Numbered from the stretch's first letter, positions 9,240-18,845 are shown. The stretch is DNA of 64,000 bases from Bradyrhizobium zhengyangense (GCF_022012435.1 NZ_JAKLUA010000001.1:744001-808000); one strand, 5' to 3'. Numbers and translations: made by a program. The notes: generated from the letters alone by a model not told the origin.

Positions 9240-10511
9240 ATGGATCAGAACACGCCCAAGGAAACGTCGGCGAAGGCGAGCAAGGGCGGCGCCGCGGCGA
9301 TGCCGGAAGGCGCCGTGCGCATCGCACTCACCGTGCTCGCGCTCTGCTTCACGCTGGCCGTTCTCGGCCGCGGGCTCGGCGACAGTTTTACGGTATTCCT
9401 CAAGCCGATCTCGGAGAGTTTTGGCTGGGATCGCGCACAGATCGTTTCGGTCTATTCGCTCACCTGGCTTGCCAGCGGCCTCACCGCCCCCTTCGTCGGA
9501 CGGCTGTTCGATCATTCGGGACCACGCATCGTCTATGCGCTCGGCCTGTTGCTGCTCGGCGCGGCGTTCCTGATCGCGGCGCACGCCCAGCATCTCTGGC
9601 AGTTCCAGGTCTCGATCGGCCTCTGCGTCGGCATTGGCGTTGCCTTCATCGGCATCGTGCCGAACTCGATCCTGCTCGGCCGCTGGTTTGGAGCACGGCT
9701 GCCGACCGCGATGTCCGTGGTGTATTCGGCGATGGGCGGCGGCGTGCTGGCGCTGTTGCCGGCCTCGCAGCTCCTGATCGATCACATCGGCTGGCGCGAC
9801 ACGTACCAGCTGTTCGGCTTTGCAGCATTGGGGCTGTTGGTGCCGCTGCTGCTGTTGCCGTGGCGGCTGTTCGCGGCGGGCTCGCCTTACGTCACCAAGA
9901 AGACCGACCCTGATTTCGTCGACAACGGCTGGACACTCCTCGGCGCAATGCGCCACCACGCTTTCTGGGCGCTGTTCTCGACCTTCTTCTTCACTGCCGT
10001 CGGCATGTACGCGATCGCGGCCCAGATCGTGGCCTATCTGATCGACGCCGGCTTCCCGCCGCTGCAGGCCGCGACCGCCTGGGGCTTCTCCGGCGTCGTG
10101 CTGGTGTTCGGCATGCTGGGTGTCTCCGCGCTCGACGGCCTGATCGGGCGCCGGCCCTCGGTGCTCTTGAGCTACGCGATCTCGATCCTCGGCATCGTCC
10201 TGCTCTGGCTATTGCAATACTCGCCGAACATCTTCCTGCTCACCGGCTTCGTCGTCTGCTTCGGCAGCATGATGGGCTCGCGTGGCCCCCTGATCAGCGC
10301 CACCGCGATGCGGATCTTTCAGGGCAAGCGCGTGGGCACCATCTACGGCACCATCTCGATCGGCAGCGGCCTCGGCTCGGCATTCGGCTCCTGGAGCGGC
10401 GGTCTGATCCACGACGCCACGCACGGCTACAATGCGCTGCTCGTCTTCGCACTTGCGAGCGTTGTCCTCGGGATGATTCCATTTCTGATTGTGCCCGCCT
10501 TGCGGCGCTAG
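9240..10511 (+). CDS. Major facilitator superfamily transporter
   Basis: A 423-residue protein with about 12 membrane helices in two halves of six, preceded by a short charged N-terminus (about 30 residues, rich in Lys, Ala and Gly). The loop after helix 2 (VGRLFDHSGPRIVYALGL) is the usual MFS signature A region. It has the general look of the monocarboxylate/oxalate-formate type of MFS (GRGLGDSFTVFLKPISESFGW early in the protein). The substrate is unknown. It lies 56 bp behind tyrS with a hairpin in the gap, so it may be expressed partly by readthrough. Confidence 0.88.
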   Translation: MDQNTPKETSAKASKGGAAAMPEGAVRIALTVLALCFTLAVLGRGLGDSFTVFLKPISESFGWDRAQIVSVYSLTWLASGLTAPFVGRLFDHSGPRIVYALGLLLLGAAFLIAAHAQHLWQFQVSIGLCVGIGVAFIGIVPNSILLGRWFGARLPTAMSVVYSAMGGGVLALLPASQLLIDHIGWRDTYQLFGFAALGLLVPLLLLPWRLFAAGSPYVTKKTDPDFVDNGWTLLGAMRHHAFWALFSTFFFTAVGMYAIAAQIVAYLIDAGFPPLQAATAWGFSGVVLVFGMLGVSALDGLIGRRPSVLLSYAISILGIVLLWLLQYSPNIFLLTGFVVCFGSMMGSRGPLISATAMRIFQGKRVGTIYGTISIGSGLGSAFGSWSGGLIHDATHGYNALLVFALASVVLGMIPFLIVPALRR

Positions 10512-10731
10512 GTCTCCCGGAGGTAACCTGCACCCTTACGTGTCACCGGGGAACTACGGGCGGGCACCGCGCGTAGACGCTTAAAAAATGCAGACAACTC
10601 GCGGCTGAAACCACAGCCTGCGGTGTTTTGTCCGACATGACAAAAATGTCAGCGCGAATTGACCTGGCGCAGCTTGCAGGGCGGAACCGAATGCGATCCT
10701 AGTCGCAGCATTGGATGGAGGGCACAAACCA

Positions 10732-11178
10732 ATGAACTTTCCTTATCTCTCTCGCTATCAACCGGTTCTCTTGAGCCTGTTTCGCTTCATCACTGGACTG
10801 CTGTTGTTCCAGTACGGCATGACCAAGCTCTTCCACATTCCGCAGGTGGCCGTGTTCGCCAATCCGCCACCGCTGATCTGGACGGCCGGCCTGATTGAGC
10901 TCGTGCTTGGCGCAGCACTGATGATCGGACTGTTCACCCGCCTCTCGGCCTTCGTCCTCTCCGGTGAAATGGCCTTCGCCTATTTCCTCGGTCACGTCTT
11001 TCACATCTCGAAGGAGGGCCCGGCGGTGTTCCTGCCGCTGCTCAACGGCGGTACCGAGGCGATCCTGTTCTGCTTCGCTTGCCTCTACCTCGCTGCCGCC
11101 GGCGGCGGTGTGGTCAGCGTCGATGCGCTGTTGGGCAAGGAGAGCGAAGCAACAGGCGGCGCTTTCGCGCGGCGCTGA
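10732..11178 (+). CDS. DoxX family inner-membrane protein
   Basis: A 148-residue protein with four predicted membrane helices (FRFITGLLLFQYGMTKLF, LIELVLGAALMIGLF, FVLSGEMAFAYFLGHVF, ILFCFACLYLAAAGGGVV), the DoxX/DUF417-like pattern including the GxxxLFQYGMTKLF first helix and the invariant charged residue in helix 3 (GEMAFAYFLGH). The start is set at 10732 because GGAGGG lies eight bases upstream; an in-frame ATG at 10711 would add seven non-conserved residues. DoxX relatives act in thiosulfate oxidation or redox-stress complexes, but most rhizobial members have no defined role. It stands alone after a 220-bp gap. Confidence 0.85.
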   Translation: MNFPYLSRYQPVLLSLFRFITGLLLFQYGMTKLFHIPQVAVFANPPPLIWTAGLIELVLGAALMIGLFTRLSAFVLSGEMAFAYFLGHVFHISKEGPAVFLPLLNGGTEAILFCFACLYLAAAGGGVVSVDALLGKESEATGGAFARR

Positions 11179-11193
11179 CGCGCGCGCAACCAG

Positions 11194-11222
11194 ACCGGCG
11201 CCGGCGTTCCGCCGGTGCCGGT
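11194..11222 (+). terminator. GC-rich hairpin after the DoxX gene
   Basis: A near-perfect stem (ACCGGC-G-CCGGCG, loop TTC, CGCCGG-T-GCCGGT) sits 15 bp after the DoxX stop. It lacks a T run on either side, so it may be a Rho-assisted or bidirectional end between DoxX and the converging minus-strand genes. Confidence 0.5.
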
Positions 11223-11309
11223 TCAACGCGAGCCCAGCACGTTCCAGATCAGGACGAGGGCCGCAGCAAGCAGCGCGGACATGATGAGGCGGTGAACTAA
11301 TCGGTTCAT
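11223..11309 (-). CDS. Possible 28-residue membrane peptide
   Basis: A short minus-strand frame starting with ATG at 11309 encodes MNRLVHRLIMSALLAAALV and ends IWNVLGSR: a positively charged N-terminus followed by a single hydrophobic helix, a pattern common in real small membrane proteins. It lies about 70 bp downstream of the AsmA-like gene on the same strand. There is no good ribosome binding site, and an in-frame ATG further upstream (11333) would add eight residues. Support is only the peptide character. Confidence 0.3.
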   Translation of the reverse strand: MNRLVHRLIMSALLAAALVLIWNVLGSR

Positions 11310-11380
11310 TGCAGGTCCGGCACGGGCGTCCATACCCCAATGTCGATTTTCCGAAGCGAACGTCCCGGCAGGCGGCCTGA

Positions 11381-14300
11381 TTAGCGCTGCCGCGCCAGGC
11401 TGCAACCGCTCGATAACGGCCTTGCCGATCCCGTGTCGCCGGACTGCGCCGACGGTAGCTCGTCGATCGGCGAGTTCTGCTTGCCGGTGTTGAACTCGAA
11501 TATCTTGCGGAACAGGCCCGGCGCCATCGCCGAGATCGGATTGACGCGCATCACCGGCGCCGCCGGCGTACCGACAACCTCGTAGGTCACGCCAATCAAT
11601 CCCTCTTTGTCGCCGTTACCCAGGAAGAGGCCGAACAACGGAATCTGGCCGAAGATGTTGTTCACGCCGTACATCGGCACAAAGGTGCCGCTCATGCAGA
11701 CCTGGTTGCCGGGAAAGTCGACCGAGCCTTCGATGGTGGCGCCGATCATCGGTCCCTTGACCACGCCATCGCGGATCGTGAGCGCGCCGTTCTGCCGCGT
11801 GAACTCCGCGCGCAGCGCCGTGAAGGTCACGCCATTCTGCGCGCCATTAGGGGCACCCGCCGCGACGCGATCAAGCTGATCCATTCCCCTGACCGCGAAG
11901 TCGCGCACATTGATCAGGCCTTCCCTGGCCGTAGGCTCTGACGTCGGCGGCTCCATGGCAACCACCATCTGGCCGCCGAAGACCTTGTTGGTCGTGTCGG
12001 TGAACTTCAGCAGCGATCCGGCATCATTGGTCTGGAGATAGATCACCTCGCGGCTGCCTTGCGCGCGCCCGCCGCGCAAGTCCGCCGCCACCGGGGTGTT
12101 TTGGCCGATCCTGCCGCTCAGCGTGAACGCCTTGATCGCCCCGCTGCGCTTCGACATCTTGGCATCGACGCTGCGCATCGTCTCGCCGTTGAATCCGGCG
12201 ACCGTGCCAAGCTTCACATCGATGTCGAAGTCGACGTTCTTGAGCTTGCTCTTGCTGTCGTCCTTGGAATTGCCTGAGATCGCCGACTTCAGGAAGCCGC
12301 GGCCGTCGAACACATCGCCGCGCATCGTGCCACGCACCACGCCGTCCTGACCGCGCTCCACCTTGAGCGACGTCTTGTCGCCGTCTGACGGCGAGTAGAC
12401 CGGGAAGTTCGCATTCATGAGGTCGCCGTTCGGATCGACTTCGAGCGAGCCCTTGATCGAGGCGCCGCCGCCCTCGATGACGATGTCCTCGAGCCGTGTC
12501 GATTGCGCCGTCGGTACCACCTTGAACGTCGCCTTGCTCGCCTTGCCCGGCAGCTTGACCCAGCCTGGAAGAATGTTGTCGAGCTTGACCGACGTCAGGT
12601 CGGCCTCGATGCCGAGCTTGGTCGTTGCGTCCGGACCGCCGGCAATCTTGCCCGACACCTTGACCGGCACCGAGCCGCTGACGGCCGGACTGAGGTCAAA
12701 GCCCAGGCGGGCGCGGCTGGCATCATCCAGCGTCGTCTGCAGCTTGACGTCGGCATCGCCATCGGTCGCCTTGCGATAGTCCAGCGAGGCCGCCTGCCCG
12801 TTGATCTTGACGTCGCCCTTGACCTGGTAACCCCCGTTGTTGGCGAGGACCTTGAGATTGTTGGCCTCGAGCTTCTGGTTCATCACCAGCTTTTCGGCGC
12901 TGAAGCCGTTGAGATCGGCGGTGACGGCGTAGACGGTGTCCGCCTTGGTCAGCTCGCCCTTCACCGGCAGGCCGAGCTGGATGTTCGCCGTGAACGTGCC
13001 CTTGCTGGTGTTGGGATCGACGACGGTCGACGACAGATCGCTCAGCCGATCATTGGACAGCATTTCGGCTGCCGCCGGCACCGGACCTTCGACACGGAAA
13101 CGCGTCCGCGACGGCGACGGCTTTGGCGCCATATCAGGCACTTCGAAGGTGAAGTCGGAAATCGTGATCTTGCGGCCTGCGGGCGTGTCGGCAATGCCCT
13201 GGGCGATATTCACCGTGGCCGTGCGTCCGGTCACGTGCGCCTTGAGATCGGCGTCGTGCACGACAGGCATGCCGTCGACGGGGCGAACCGCAACGCCGCT
13301 CGCCACGATGTTGACCGACAAGCCATCATCGGGAATCGGCGGCCCCTTGCGCGGAAGGTTACGCGTCGGCGAGTTGACGCCGACCTCAATGCGCTGGAGC
13401 GTGCCGCGCTCGATCCGCTCGATCACCCATTGCCGTAACTCCGGCACCACAAGCGTCGGCCACATCCGCTTCAAGGCGGAGGCCGACATCGGCGTTCCCG
13501 CAAAGCCGAGCGTCAGGCGTGGCTCCCCGGAATAGTCGATCGCACCGGTGCCGGCGACGCCAATCTCGCCGTTGGAGATATCGGCCTGCGTCAGCAGCAT
13601 GCGCTTGTGGTCGGTGTCGAAGCGGAAGCCGATCGCGATGCGGTTGAAGACGAGCGGCGGCTCGTTGTCGATGCCGCCGAGCAGGATCGAACCGCCGCTG
13701 AAGCCGAGCTGCCAGTCGTTCACGGTGCCGTTGGGCGGCTCGAGATGGGCCAGCAGCGTCAGACGGTTCGCGCCCGAAATGATCTTGAACGGCGCGACCA
13801 GCACTCGTCGATTGGCATCCCATTCGATATTGATCTCGGCCGAGTCGATCGCCATCGGATAATCGGGCGTGTCGGTGTCGATGATGTTGCCCGCGCCGAT
13901 GGTGACCTTGCCGCGGAAGAATGTCGGCACGCCGTCGCGGCCGAGCTCGCCTTTCAGCTCGCCGGTCAGCGGCAAATCGGCCGTATAGGTCAGGTCCTTG
14001 ACGCGCAACGCGAGCAGGATGTTCGAGGTCGAGACCTTGTCGGCGCGAATGTCGACCGACCGCACTCCATTCTCGCTGGGTCCGATCGTGGCGCGCAGCG
14101 ACCACGGGTGCGCGCCCTCCTCGCCGAGGCTGAGCGCCACACCACCCTGGCTTGGCCGGCGCAGGCTGAGCGTGATGTTCTCAAACGTCCATTTGCTGCC
14201 GCGCTGCTGGTCGTCGACAATCAGATTGCCGTTCTTGAGACCGATCTCGTTGAGGTTCTGGCCGTCGAGGCCGGTCATGCTCAGGCTATCGAGCCAGTCG

Positions 14301-15187
14301 AGGCCCTGAAGAATGCCGCTCTGCGCGGCCGGTTGAGGCGCGGCCTGGGTTGCGTCCGGCGTTGCGGGTGCCATCCCGAAAGGCGGCGGCGGCACGCCGT
14401 TACGCGGGAATGTCGGCGGCAGCCCTGCTTCCTTCTTGGACGCGACGCCGGTTGCCAGCGGCTTCGCCGTGTCGCCGGCAGAGACCGTGACGGTGCCATC
14501 GGGCGCGATCCGGATTGCAAGTTCGGCATCGACCAGGTTCAGGCTTTCGGCGCGCAGGCGACCGGTGAGAAGAGCGGCTCCCGACAGTCTCACCTCGGCC
14601 TTCGGCGCACTGGCGACGATGGCATGGTCATGGTCACGAACGATGATGTCTCGGATGCGCACGGCGATCCGGATCCGCCCCGCACGCTCGATCTGGGTGC
14701 CGCCAACCTCCACGGTGTTGCCGTGGCCGATATTGTCCTCGATGGCGGCGGCGAGCCAAGGCGTCGCCATGTCGAGATTGATCGGACCTGCGCCAAGCCG
14801 CCACCACAGCGCACCAAAGCAACCGACGAAGATGACGATCAGGGTGCCGACAAGGATAGCCATCCGCCGCAGCCAGCGGCCGCTTGGCAGCGCTCGCCGC
14901 AACGCCGAGAAATCGCCACCGACGCGAAAGCGCGAGTTGGAACGCGACAACAGGCGGCGTGCGCGGTGGCCCGCCTCCTCTTCCTGGTCCCGATCCCAGT
15001 CGGCCTCGTCCCATTCCGGCTGTTCGTGACGGCCGGCGTGTCGATCGAAGTCCCGATTGTGATCCTGGGTGTGATCTTGGGGCGACGTATTCCTTGCCAT
15101 TGCCTCTCGATACAGGCGCCCATCATAGGACTGAGCACCGCCGGGACCGCCGCCATCGACGGGAATGGACACTCCCCGCCCCGGCAT
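11381..15187 (-). CDS. Large AsmA/YhdP-like envelope protein (DUF3971 region, AsmA-type C-terminus)
   Basis: About 1,268 residues. An acidic, His/Asp-rich cytoplasmic N-terminus (about 100 residues) leads to one membrane helix (about 109-128, MAILVGTLIVIFVGCFGALWW), and the rest is a very long periplasmic region of beta-rich repeats such as VDIRADKVSTSNILLALRV and GSILLGGIDNEPPLVFNRI. This is the layout of AsmA/TamB/YhdP proteins, which are thought to form bridges for lipid movement between the membranes. The C-terminal part (MIGATIEGSVDFPGNQVCMSG then an IPLFGLFLGNG-type segment) matches the AsmA-like C-terminal module. The start is uncertain: AGAGG precedes the ATG at 15187, but ATGs at 15223 and 15100 are also possible. 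It diverges from the Bcp gene. Confidence 0.82.
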   Translation of the reverse strand: MPGRGVSIPVDGGGPGGAQSYDGRLYREAMARNTSPQDHTQDHNRDFDRHAGRHEQPEWDEADWDRDQEEEAGHRARRLLSRSNSRFRVGGDFSALRRALPSGRWLRRMAILVGTLIVIFVGCFGALWWRLGAGPINLDMATPWLAAAIEDNIGHGNTVEVGGTQIERAGRIRIAVRIRDIIVRDHDHAIVASAPKAEVRLSGAALLTGRLRAESLNLVDAELAIRIAPDGTVTVSAGDTAKPLATGVASKKEAGLPPTFPRNGVPPPPFGMAPATPDATQAAPQPAAQSGILQGLDWLDSLSMTGLDGQNLNEIGLKNGNLIVDDQQRGSKWTFENITLSLRRPSQGGVALSLGEEGAHPWSLRATIGPSENGVRSVDIRADKVSTSNILLALRVKDLTYTADLPLTGELKGELGRDGVPTFFRGKVTIGAGNIIDTDTPDYPMAIDSAEINIEWDANRRVLVAPFKIISGANRLTLLAHLEPPNGTVNDWQLGFSGGSILLGGIDNEPPLVFNRIAIGFRFDTDHKRMLLTQADISNGEIGVAGTGAIDYSGEPRLTLGFAGTPMSASALKRMWPTLVVPELRQWVIERIERGTLQRIEVGVNSPTRNLPRKGPPIPDDGLSVNIVASGVAVRPVDGMPVVHDADLKAHVTGRTATVNIAQGIADTPAGRKITISDFTFEVPDMAPKPSPSRTRFRVEGPVPAAAEMLSNDRLSDLSSTVVDPNTSKGTFTANIQLGLPVKGELTKADTVYAVTADLNGFSAEKLVMNQKLEANNLKVLANNGGYQVKGDVKINGQAASLDYRKATDGDADVKLQTTLDDASRARLGFDLSPAVSGSVPVKVSGKIAGGPDATTKLGIEADLTSVKLDNILPGWVKLPGKASKATFKVVPTAQSTRLEDIVIEGGGASIKGSLEVDPNGDLMNANFPVYSPSDGDKTSLKVERGQDGVVRGTMRGDVFDGRGFLKSAISGNSKDDSKSKLKNVDFDIDVKLGTVAGFNGETMRSVDAKMSKRSGAIKAFTLSGRIGQNTPVAADLRGGRAQGSREVIYLQTNDAGSLLKFTDTTNKVFGGQMVVAMEPPTSEPTAREGLINVRDFAVRGMDQLDRVAAGAPNGAQNGVTFTALRAEFTRQNGALTIRDGVVKGPMIGATIEGSVDFPGNQVCMSGTFVPMYGVNNIFGQIPLFGLFLGNGDKEGLIGVTYEVVGTPAAPVMRVNPISAMAPGLFRKIFEFNTGKQNSPIDELPSAQSGDTGSARPLSSGCSLARQR

Positions 15188-15391
15188 TGCCGCCATACCT
15201 CTAATGTTCCTGCTGTTCGTCATCTCGCCCCGGGAGCGCGTTCAACGAGCAGTGGGGTGGTGCGTGGAATTCCTTGTAACCATACTCCGTCGCCGCCAAA
15301 ATTGCCCAGCCGAGGGCGCGAATCCGGCACACCGGACGAGAGCTGCAATACCGCTTTGGTTGACCCGCCGAAAGCGACGAAAGGAAGGCGT

Positions 15392-16093
15392 ATGTCCAAG
15401 AAATCCCGAAAGAAATCGTCCAAAACGCCCTCCGGCAGTTTGACCGCTAAAAAGAAGCCCGTGAAAGCGCGGGCAACGACTCAAACGCGTAGCGCGAAAA
15501 CACAGCCGGCATCGGCAGGCAAATCAACCAAGACAGGCGCAAAACCAGCATCGCATAAGGCCGCATCGAAACGGTTAAAATCTTCTGAAAAGGCCTCCAG
15601 GCCTGCGGCTGCGACGTCGGGAGCCAAATCGGCTCTGGCCGAAGGCCAGAAGGCCCCCGCGTTCCGCCTGCCCCGCGACGGCGGCGATGTGGTCACTCTC
15701 TCGGACTATGCCGGCCAGAAGCTGGTCCTGTTCTTCTACCCCCGCGCCGACACGCCGGGCTGCACCCGTGAGGCGATCGACTTCACCCGCCTCAAGAGCG
15801 ACTTCACGGCCGCCGGCACTACGGTGCTGGGGATTTCGGCCGACCCGTTAAAGGCCCAGGAGAAATTCCGCGACAAGCACGGCCTTGGCATCCCCCTGAT
15901 CTCGGACGAGCAGCATGAGATGCTGGCGGCCTATGGCGCCTGGGGCGAAAAATCCATGTATGGCAAGACCTTCCTCGGGATTCTTCGTACCTCGGTGCTG
16001 ATCGGCACCGATGGCAAGGTAGCCAGGATCTGGCGCAATGTCCGGGTCGACGGCCATGCCGACGATGTGCTGGCTGCGGCAAGAAGTCTTTAA
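15392..16093 (+). CDS. bcp: Bcp-type peroxiredoxin with a long basic N-terminal extension
   Basis: A thiol peroxidase of the BCP/PrxQ family, 233 residues. The first 78 or so residues are a low-complexity Lys/Ser/Ala/Thr-rich tail (KKSRKKSSKTPSG and on), absent from most Bcp proteins, which are about 155 long. The catalytic domain begins near LAEGQKAPAFRLP and carries the peroxidatic cysteine C124 in PRADTPGCTREAID. The position five residues on, where PrxQ-type enzymes usually have the resolving cysteine, is isoleucine, so this is a one-Cys form. The start is well supported by AAGGAAGG just upstream of the ATG. A much longer upstream frame is only an antisense shadow of the AsmA-like gene. 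Confidence 0.93.
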   Translation: MSKKSRKKSSKTPSGSLTAKKKPVKARATTQTRSAKTQPASAGKSTKTGAKPASHKAASKRLKSSEKASRPAAATSGAKSALAEGQKAPAFRLPRDGGDVVTLSDYAGQKLVLFFYPRADTPGCTREAIDFTRLKSDFTAAGTTVLGISADPLKAQEKFRDKHGLGIPLISDEQHEMLAAYGAWGEKSMYGKTFLGILRTSVLIGTDGKVARIWRNVRVDGHADDVLAAARSL

Positions 16094-16204
16094 CCAGCCC
16101 GTTAAAATCGAGCGTTCCCGTTTCCGGAAAATTAACCATGACCGGCCCAGATTGCTGCGGCAATTAAGCCGCAAGGAACCGTTCCGACCGGCGCGGGAGT
16201 GCCG

Positions 16205-17566
16205 ATGTCGAAAAGTTCTGCCCAATATTCGCAGTACCCCCAGCATCATTCGCACGACCACGGACGGTCCTTCCACCGTCGGCCTGCGGCCGCGGTAGCT
16301 GCAGCGATTCCCCTGCCCGCGGCCGACGACGCCTACACCATCGTGCATCACGGCAAGCAGGTCCGGCTTGGGCCCGTGGTGTTCTGGATCGTGGTCGGCA
16401 CCGTCGTTCTGCTCGGGCTCTGGTCGGCGGCGACCGCCACTTATTTCGCTTTTCGCGACGACGTCTTGACCCGGCTGATCGCCCGCCAGGCCGAGATGCA
16501 ATACGCCTATGAAGACCGCATCGCCGAGCTGCGCGCCAAGGTCGACCGCACCACCAGCCGGCAACTGCTCGACCAGGAACAGTTCGACCAGAAGCTCGAC
16601 CAGATCATGAAGCGCCAGACGGCGCTGGAGTCCCGGGCCACGGCGCTTGGCGCCATGCCGGACGTGACCGGATCGATCCCACGCGCGGCGCCGCAGCGCG
16701 GCGAGGCGAACCAGACGACCCAGGGCACGCCAAAACCGTCGCCGATCAGCGATACCGTGATCTTCGTGGCGCCGCCCGACCGTGAGGCGCGGCTGGAATC
16801 GCGCGCCCCCGCCGTGATCGCCCCGCCGGTCAATCAATTCGCCAAGAACCAGGGCTTTGACAATGTCCTGGTCCGGCTCACGAACTCGCTCGATCAGGTG
16901 GAGCGCCGCCAGGTCGCGGCGCTCAGCGCCGTGGAGGAAGGCATGGATTCGCGGATGCGGCGGATGCGCGGCGTCGTCAGCGACCTCGGCCTGAACCTTT
17001 CCAGCCTTGAGGCCGCGGTGCCGCGCGCTCCGATGGGCGGCCCGTTCGTGCCGGTGAAGCTCACGGCAAACGCTGGCCCCTTCGAGAAGCAGCTCTATCG
17101 CATCAATGTCACGCGCGCCGAAATGGACCGGCTCAATCGTACGCTGGCGCAGGTGCCCTATCGCAAACCGGTCGTCGGCGAAGTCGAGTTTACCTCCGGC
17201 TTCGGCGTGCGCAGCGATCCCTTCCTCGGCCGGCCCGCGATGCACACCGGTCTCGACTTCCGCGCCGCGACCGGCGATCCCGCGCGCGTCACCGCCAACG
17301 GCAAGGTGGTCTCGGCCGGCTGGTCCGGTGGTTACGGTCGCATGGTCGAGGTCGATCACGGCAACGGGCTGTCGACCCGCTACGGCCATCTCTCCGAGAT
17401 CAACGTCAAGGTCGGCGAGACCGTGAGGATCGGCCAGGTCATCGGCCTCGTCGGCTCGACCGGTCGTTCAACCGGCCCGCACCTGCACTACGAGACCCGC
17501 ATCGACGGCGAAGCCGTCGACCCGCAGAAGTTCTTGCGCGCCGGCGTACGGCTGAGCGCGGGCTAA
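16205..17566 (+). CDS. M23-family (LytM) metallopeptidase, membrane-anchored
   Basis: A 453-residue protein with a cytoplasmic His/Ser-rich N-terminus, one membrane helix (about 57-79), a coiled-coil-prone periplasmic stretch (about 85-270) and a C-terminal Peptidase_M23 domain (about 325-440). Zinc ligands are intact: H347 and D351 in HTGLD and H426/H428 in the HLH motif, so it should be an active peptidoglycan endopeptidase rather than an EnvC-like activator. The start at 16205 is preceded by GGGAG at good spacing; a GTG two codons earlier is less likely. It stands 111 bp behind bcp. It probably acts in cell-wall growth or separation. Confidence 0.92.
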   Translation: MSKSSAQYSQYPQHHSHDHGRSFHRRPAAAVAAAIPLPAADDAYTIVHHGKQVRLGPVVFWIVVGTVVLLGLWSAATATYFAFRDDVLTRLIARQAEMQYAYEDRIAELRAKVDRTTSRQLLDQEQFDQKLDQIMKRQTALESRATALGAMPDVTGSIPRAAPQRGEANQTTQGTPKPSPISDTVIFVAPPDREARLESRAPAVIAPPVNQFAKNQGFDNVLVRLTNSLDQVERRQVAALSAVEEGMDSRMRRMRGVVSDLGLNLSSLEAAVPRAPMGGPFVPVKLTANAGPFEKQLYRINVTRAEMDRLNRTLAQVPYRKPVVGEVEFTSGFGVRSDPFLGRPAMHTGLDFRAATGDPARVTANGKVVSAGWSGGYGRMVEVDHGNGLSTRYGHLSEINVKVGETVRIGQVIGLVGSTGRSTGPHLHYETRIDGEAVDPQKFLRAGVRLSAG

Positions 17567-17609
17567 GTGCCGCGCGTCGGCCCTTAGTGGCATCCGCCGG
17601 CCGGCCTGA

Positions 17610-18845
17610 TTACTGGCTGTGCTCGTGACCGACCTCGCCGGTGATGACGTCACCGAACAGCTCCCAGGCCTGCCCGTTGAAGCGCATCAGCTGCATCTGC
17701 TCGATCGGGAAATAGTCATCGGGCGAGGTGTTGACCACGATGCCGGGCAGCATCAAGTCGGTGTGAAAATTCTTCAGGCTGGCCGCTTGCTTCATGACGT
17801 TGTCGCGCGTGAGATTGTCGCCGCACTGCTTCAGGACCTGCGCCATCGCCTCGGCCTGCACGTAGCCATAGAGGTTGTTGGCGTTGGCCTTGTCGCCATC
17901 AGGATAATACTTGTCCATGAACGCCCGCCACGCGATCACCGCCGGATCCTTGTCCCATGTCGGATCGGTCGGGTCCTTCAGATAGGCGGTCGAGATGATG
18001 TCCTTGGAATATTCGAGCCCGGCGGGCTTGAGCACCGAGGCGATGGAGGTTGCTGTATTGGCCAGGAAGAATTTGGGTTTCCAGCCGAGCTCACCCACCT
18101 TGCGGATCGCCTGCGCCGAGCCCTTCGGCGCCGCCCATGAGAAGAAGATGTCGGCGCCGGAATCGTGCAGGGCGACAATCTGCGAGTCGATCGAGGGATC
18201 GCTGACCTCGTAGGACTTGTCGGCGATGATCATGTTGGCCTTGTCGCCAAGGCCGTCCTTCAGGCCCTTGAACTGGTCCTTGCCGGCGTCGTCGTTCTGC
18301 CAGAACACCGCAATCTTGCCGGTCGGGAATTTGTCGAGGATGTATTTTGCGTAGATCCGCCCCTCGCTTTGGTAGTTGGGCTGAAAACCCATCGTCCACG
18401 GAAAGTTCTTGGGATCGCCGAACTTGGTGCCGCCGGAGGCAACGAAGAGCTGCGGCACTCGTTTGGCGTTCATGTACTTCATGATCGCCGAGTTCGAGGG
18501 CGTACCGAGCGCCTGGAAGATCAGCAGCACCTCGTCACTCTCGACCAGCTTGCGCGCCTGCTCGATCGCCTTCGGCGGCGAATAGGCATCGTCATAGCTG
18601 ATGAAATTGATCTTGCGGCCATTGATGCCGCCCTGATCGTTGATCATCTTGAAGAACGCCGCCTCGGTCCTGCCGATCACGCCATAGGACGACGCCGGCC
18701 CGCTGTAGGGCATGATGTTGCCGATCTTGATTTCGGTATCGCTGGCGCCGGGGTCGTATTGCTTTTGCGCCGAGGCCGGGGTGGTGGCGAGCACGGCGGC
18801 AGCAAGCACCGCGAGGGCAGCAAGGTGTTCGCGACGACCCGGCAT
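17610..18845 (-). CDS. ABC transporter substrate-binding protein, branched-chain amino acid type
   Basis: A 411-residue periplasmic binding protein with a clear signal peptide (MPGRREHLAALAVLAAAVLA, cleavage after ASAQ). The mature part starts GASDTEIKIGNIMPYSGPAS and carries EAAFFKMINDQGGINGRKI and SYDDAYSPPKAIEQARKLV, standard in LivJ/HAAT-type type I binding proteins. GGGAGAG lies four bases before the ATG at 18845, which fixes the start; the longer upstream frame is not conserved. No permease or ATPase genes adjoin it, so it is an orphan component whose partners lie elsewhere. The ligand cannot be told from sequence; branched-chain amino acids, amides or aromatic acids are all possible. 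Confidence 0.9.
   Translation of the reverse strand: MPGRREHLAALAVLAAAVLATTPASAQKQYDPGASDTEIKIGNIMPYSGPASSYGVIGRTEAAFFKMINDQGGINGRKINFISYDDAYSPPKAIEQARKLVESDEVLLIFQALGTPSNSAIMKYMNAKRVPQLFVASGGTKFGDPKNFPWTMGFQPNYQSEGRIYAKYILDKFPTGKIAVFWQNDDAGKDQFKGLKDGLGDKANMIIADKSYEVSDPSIDSQIVALHDSGADIFFSWAAPKGSAQAIRKVGELGWKPKFFLANTATSIASVLKPAGLEYSKDIISTAYLKDPTDPTWDKDPAVIAWRAFMDKYYPDGDKANANNLYGYVQAEAMAQVLKQCGDNLTRDNVMKQAASLKNFHTDLMLPGIVVNTSPDDYFPIEQMQLMRFNGQAWELFGDVITGEVGHEHSQ

Noticed and set aside
10546..10580. A GGAAC-like stress promoter upstream of the DoxX gene
   Set aside because: GGAAC is present, but the -10 place reads CGTA and not CGTT, and it lies 150 bp from the start codon.
13607..15391. An 828-codon plus-strand frame running into bcp
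   Set aside because: Its upstream 595 codons are antisense to the AsmA-like gene and Arg-rich; only the part from the ATG at 15392 is a real protein with a good ribosome binding site.
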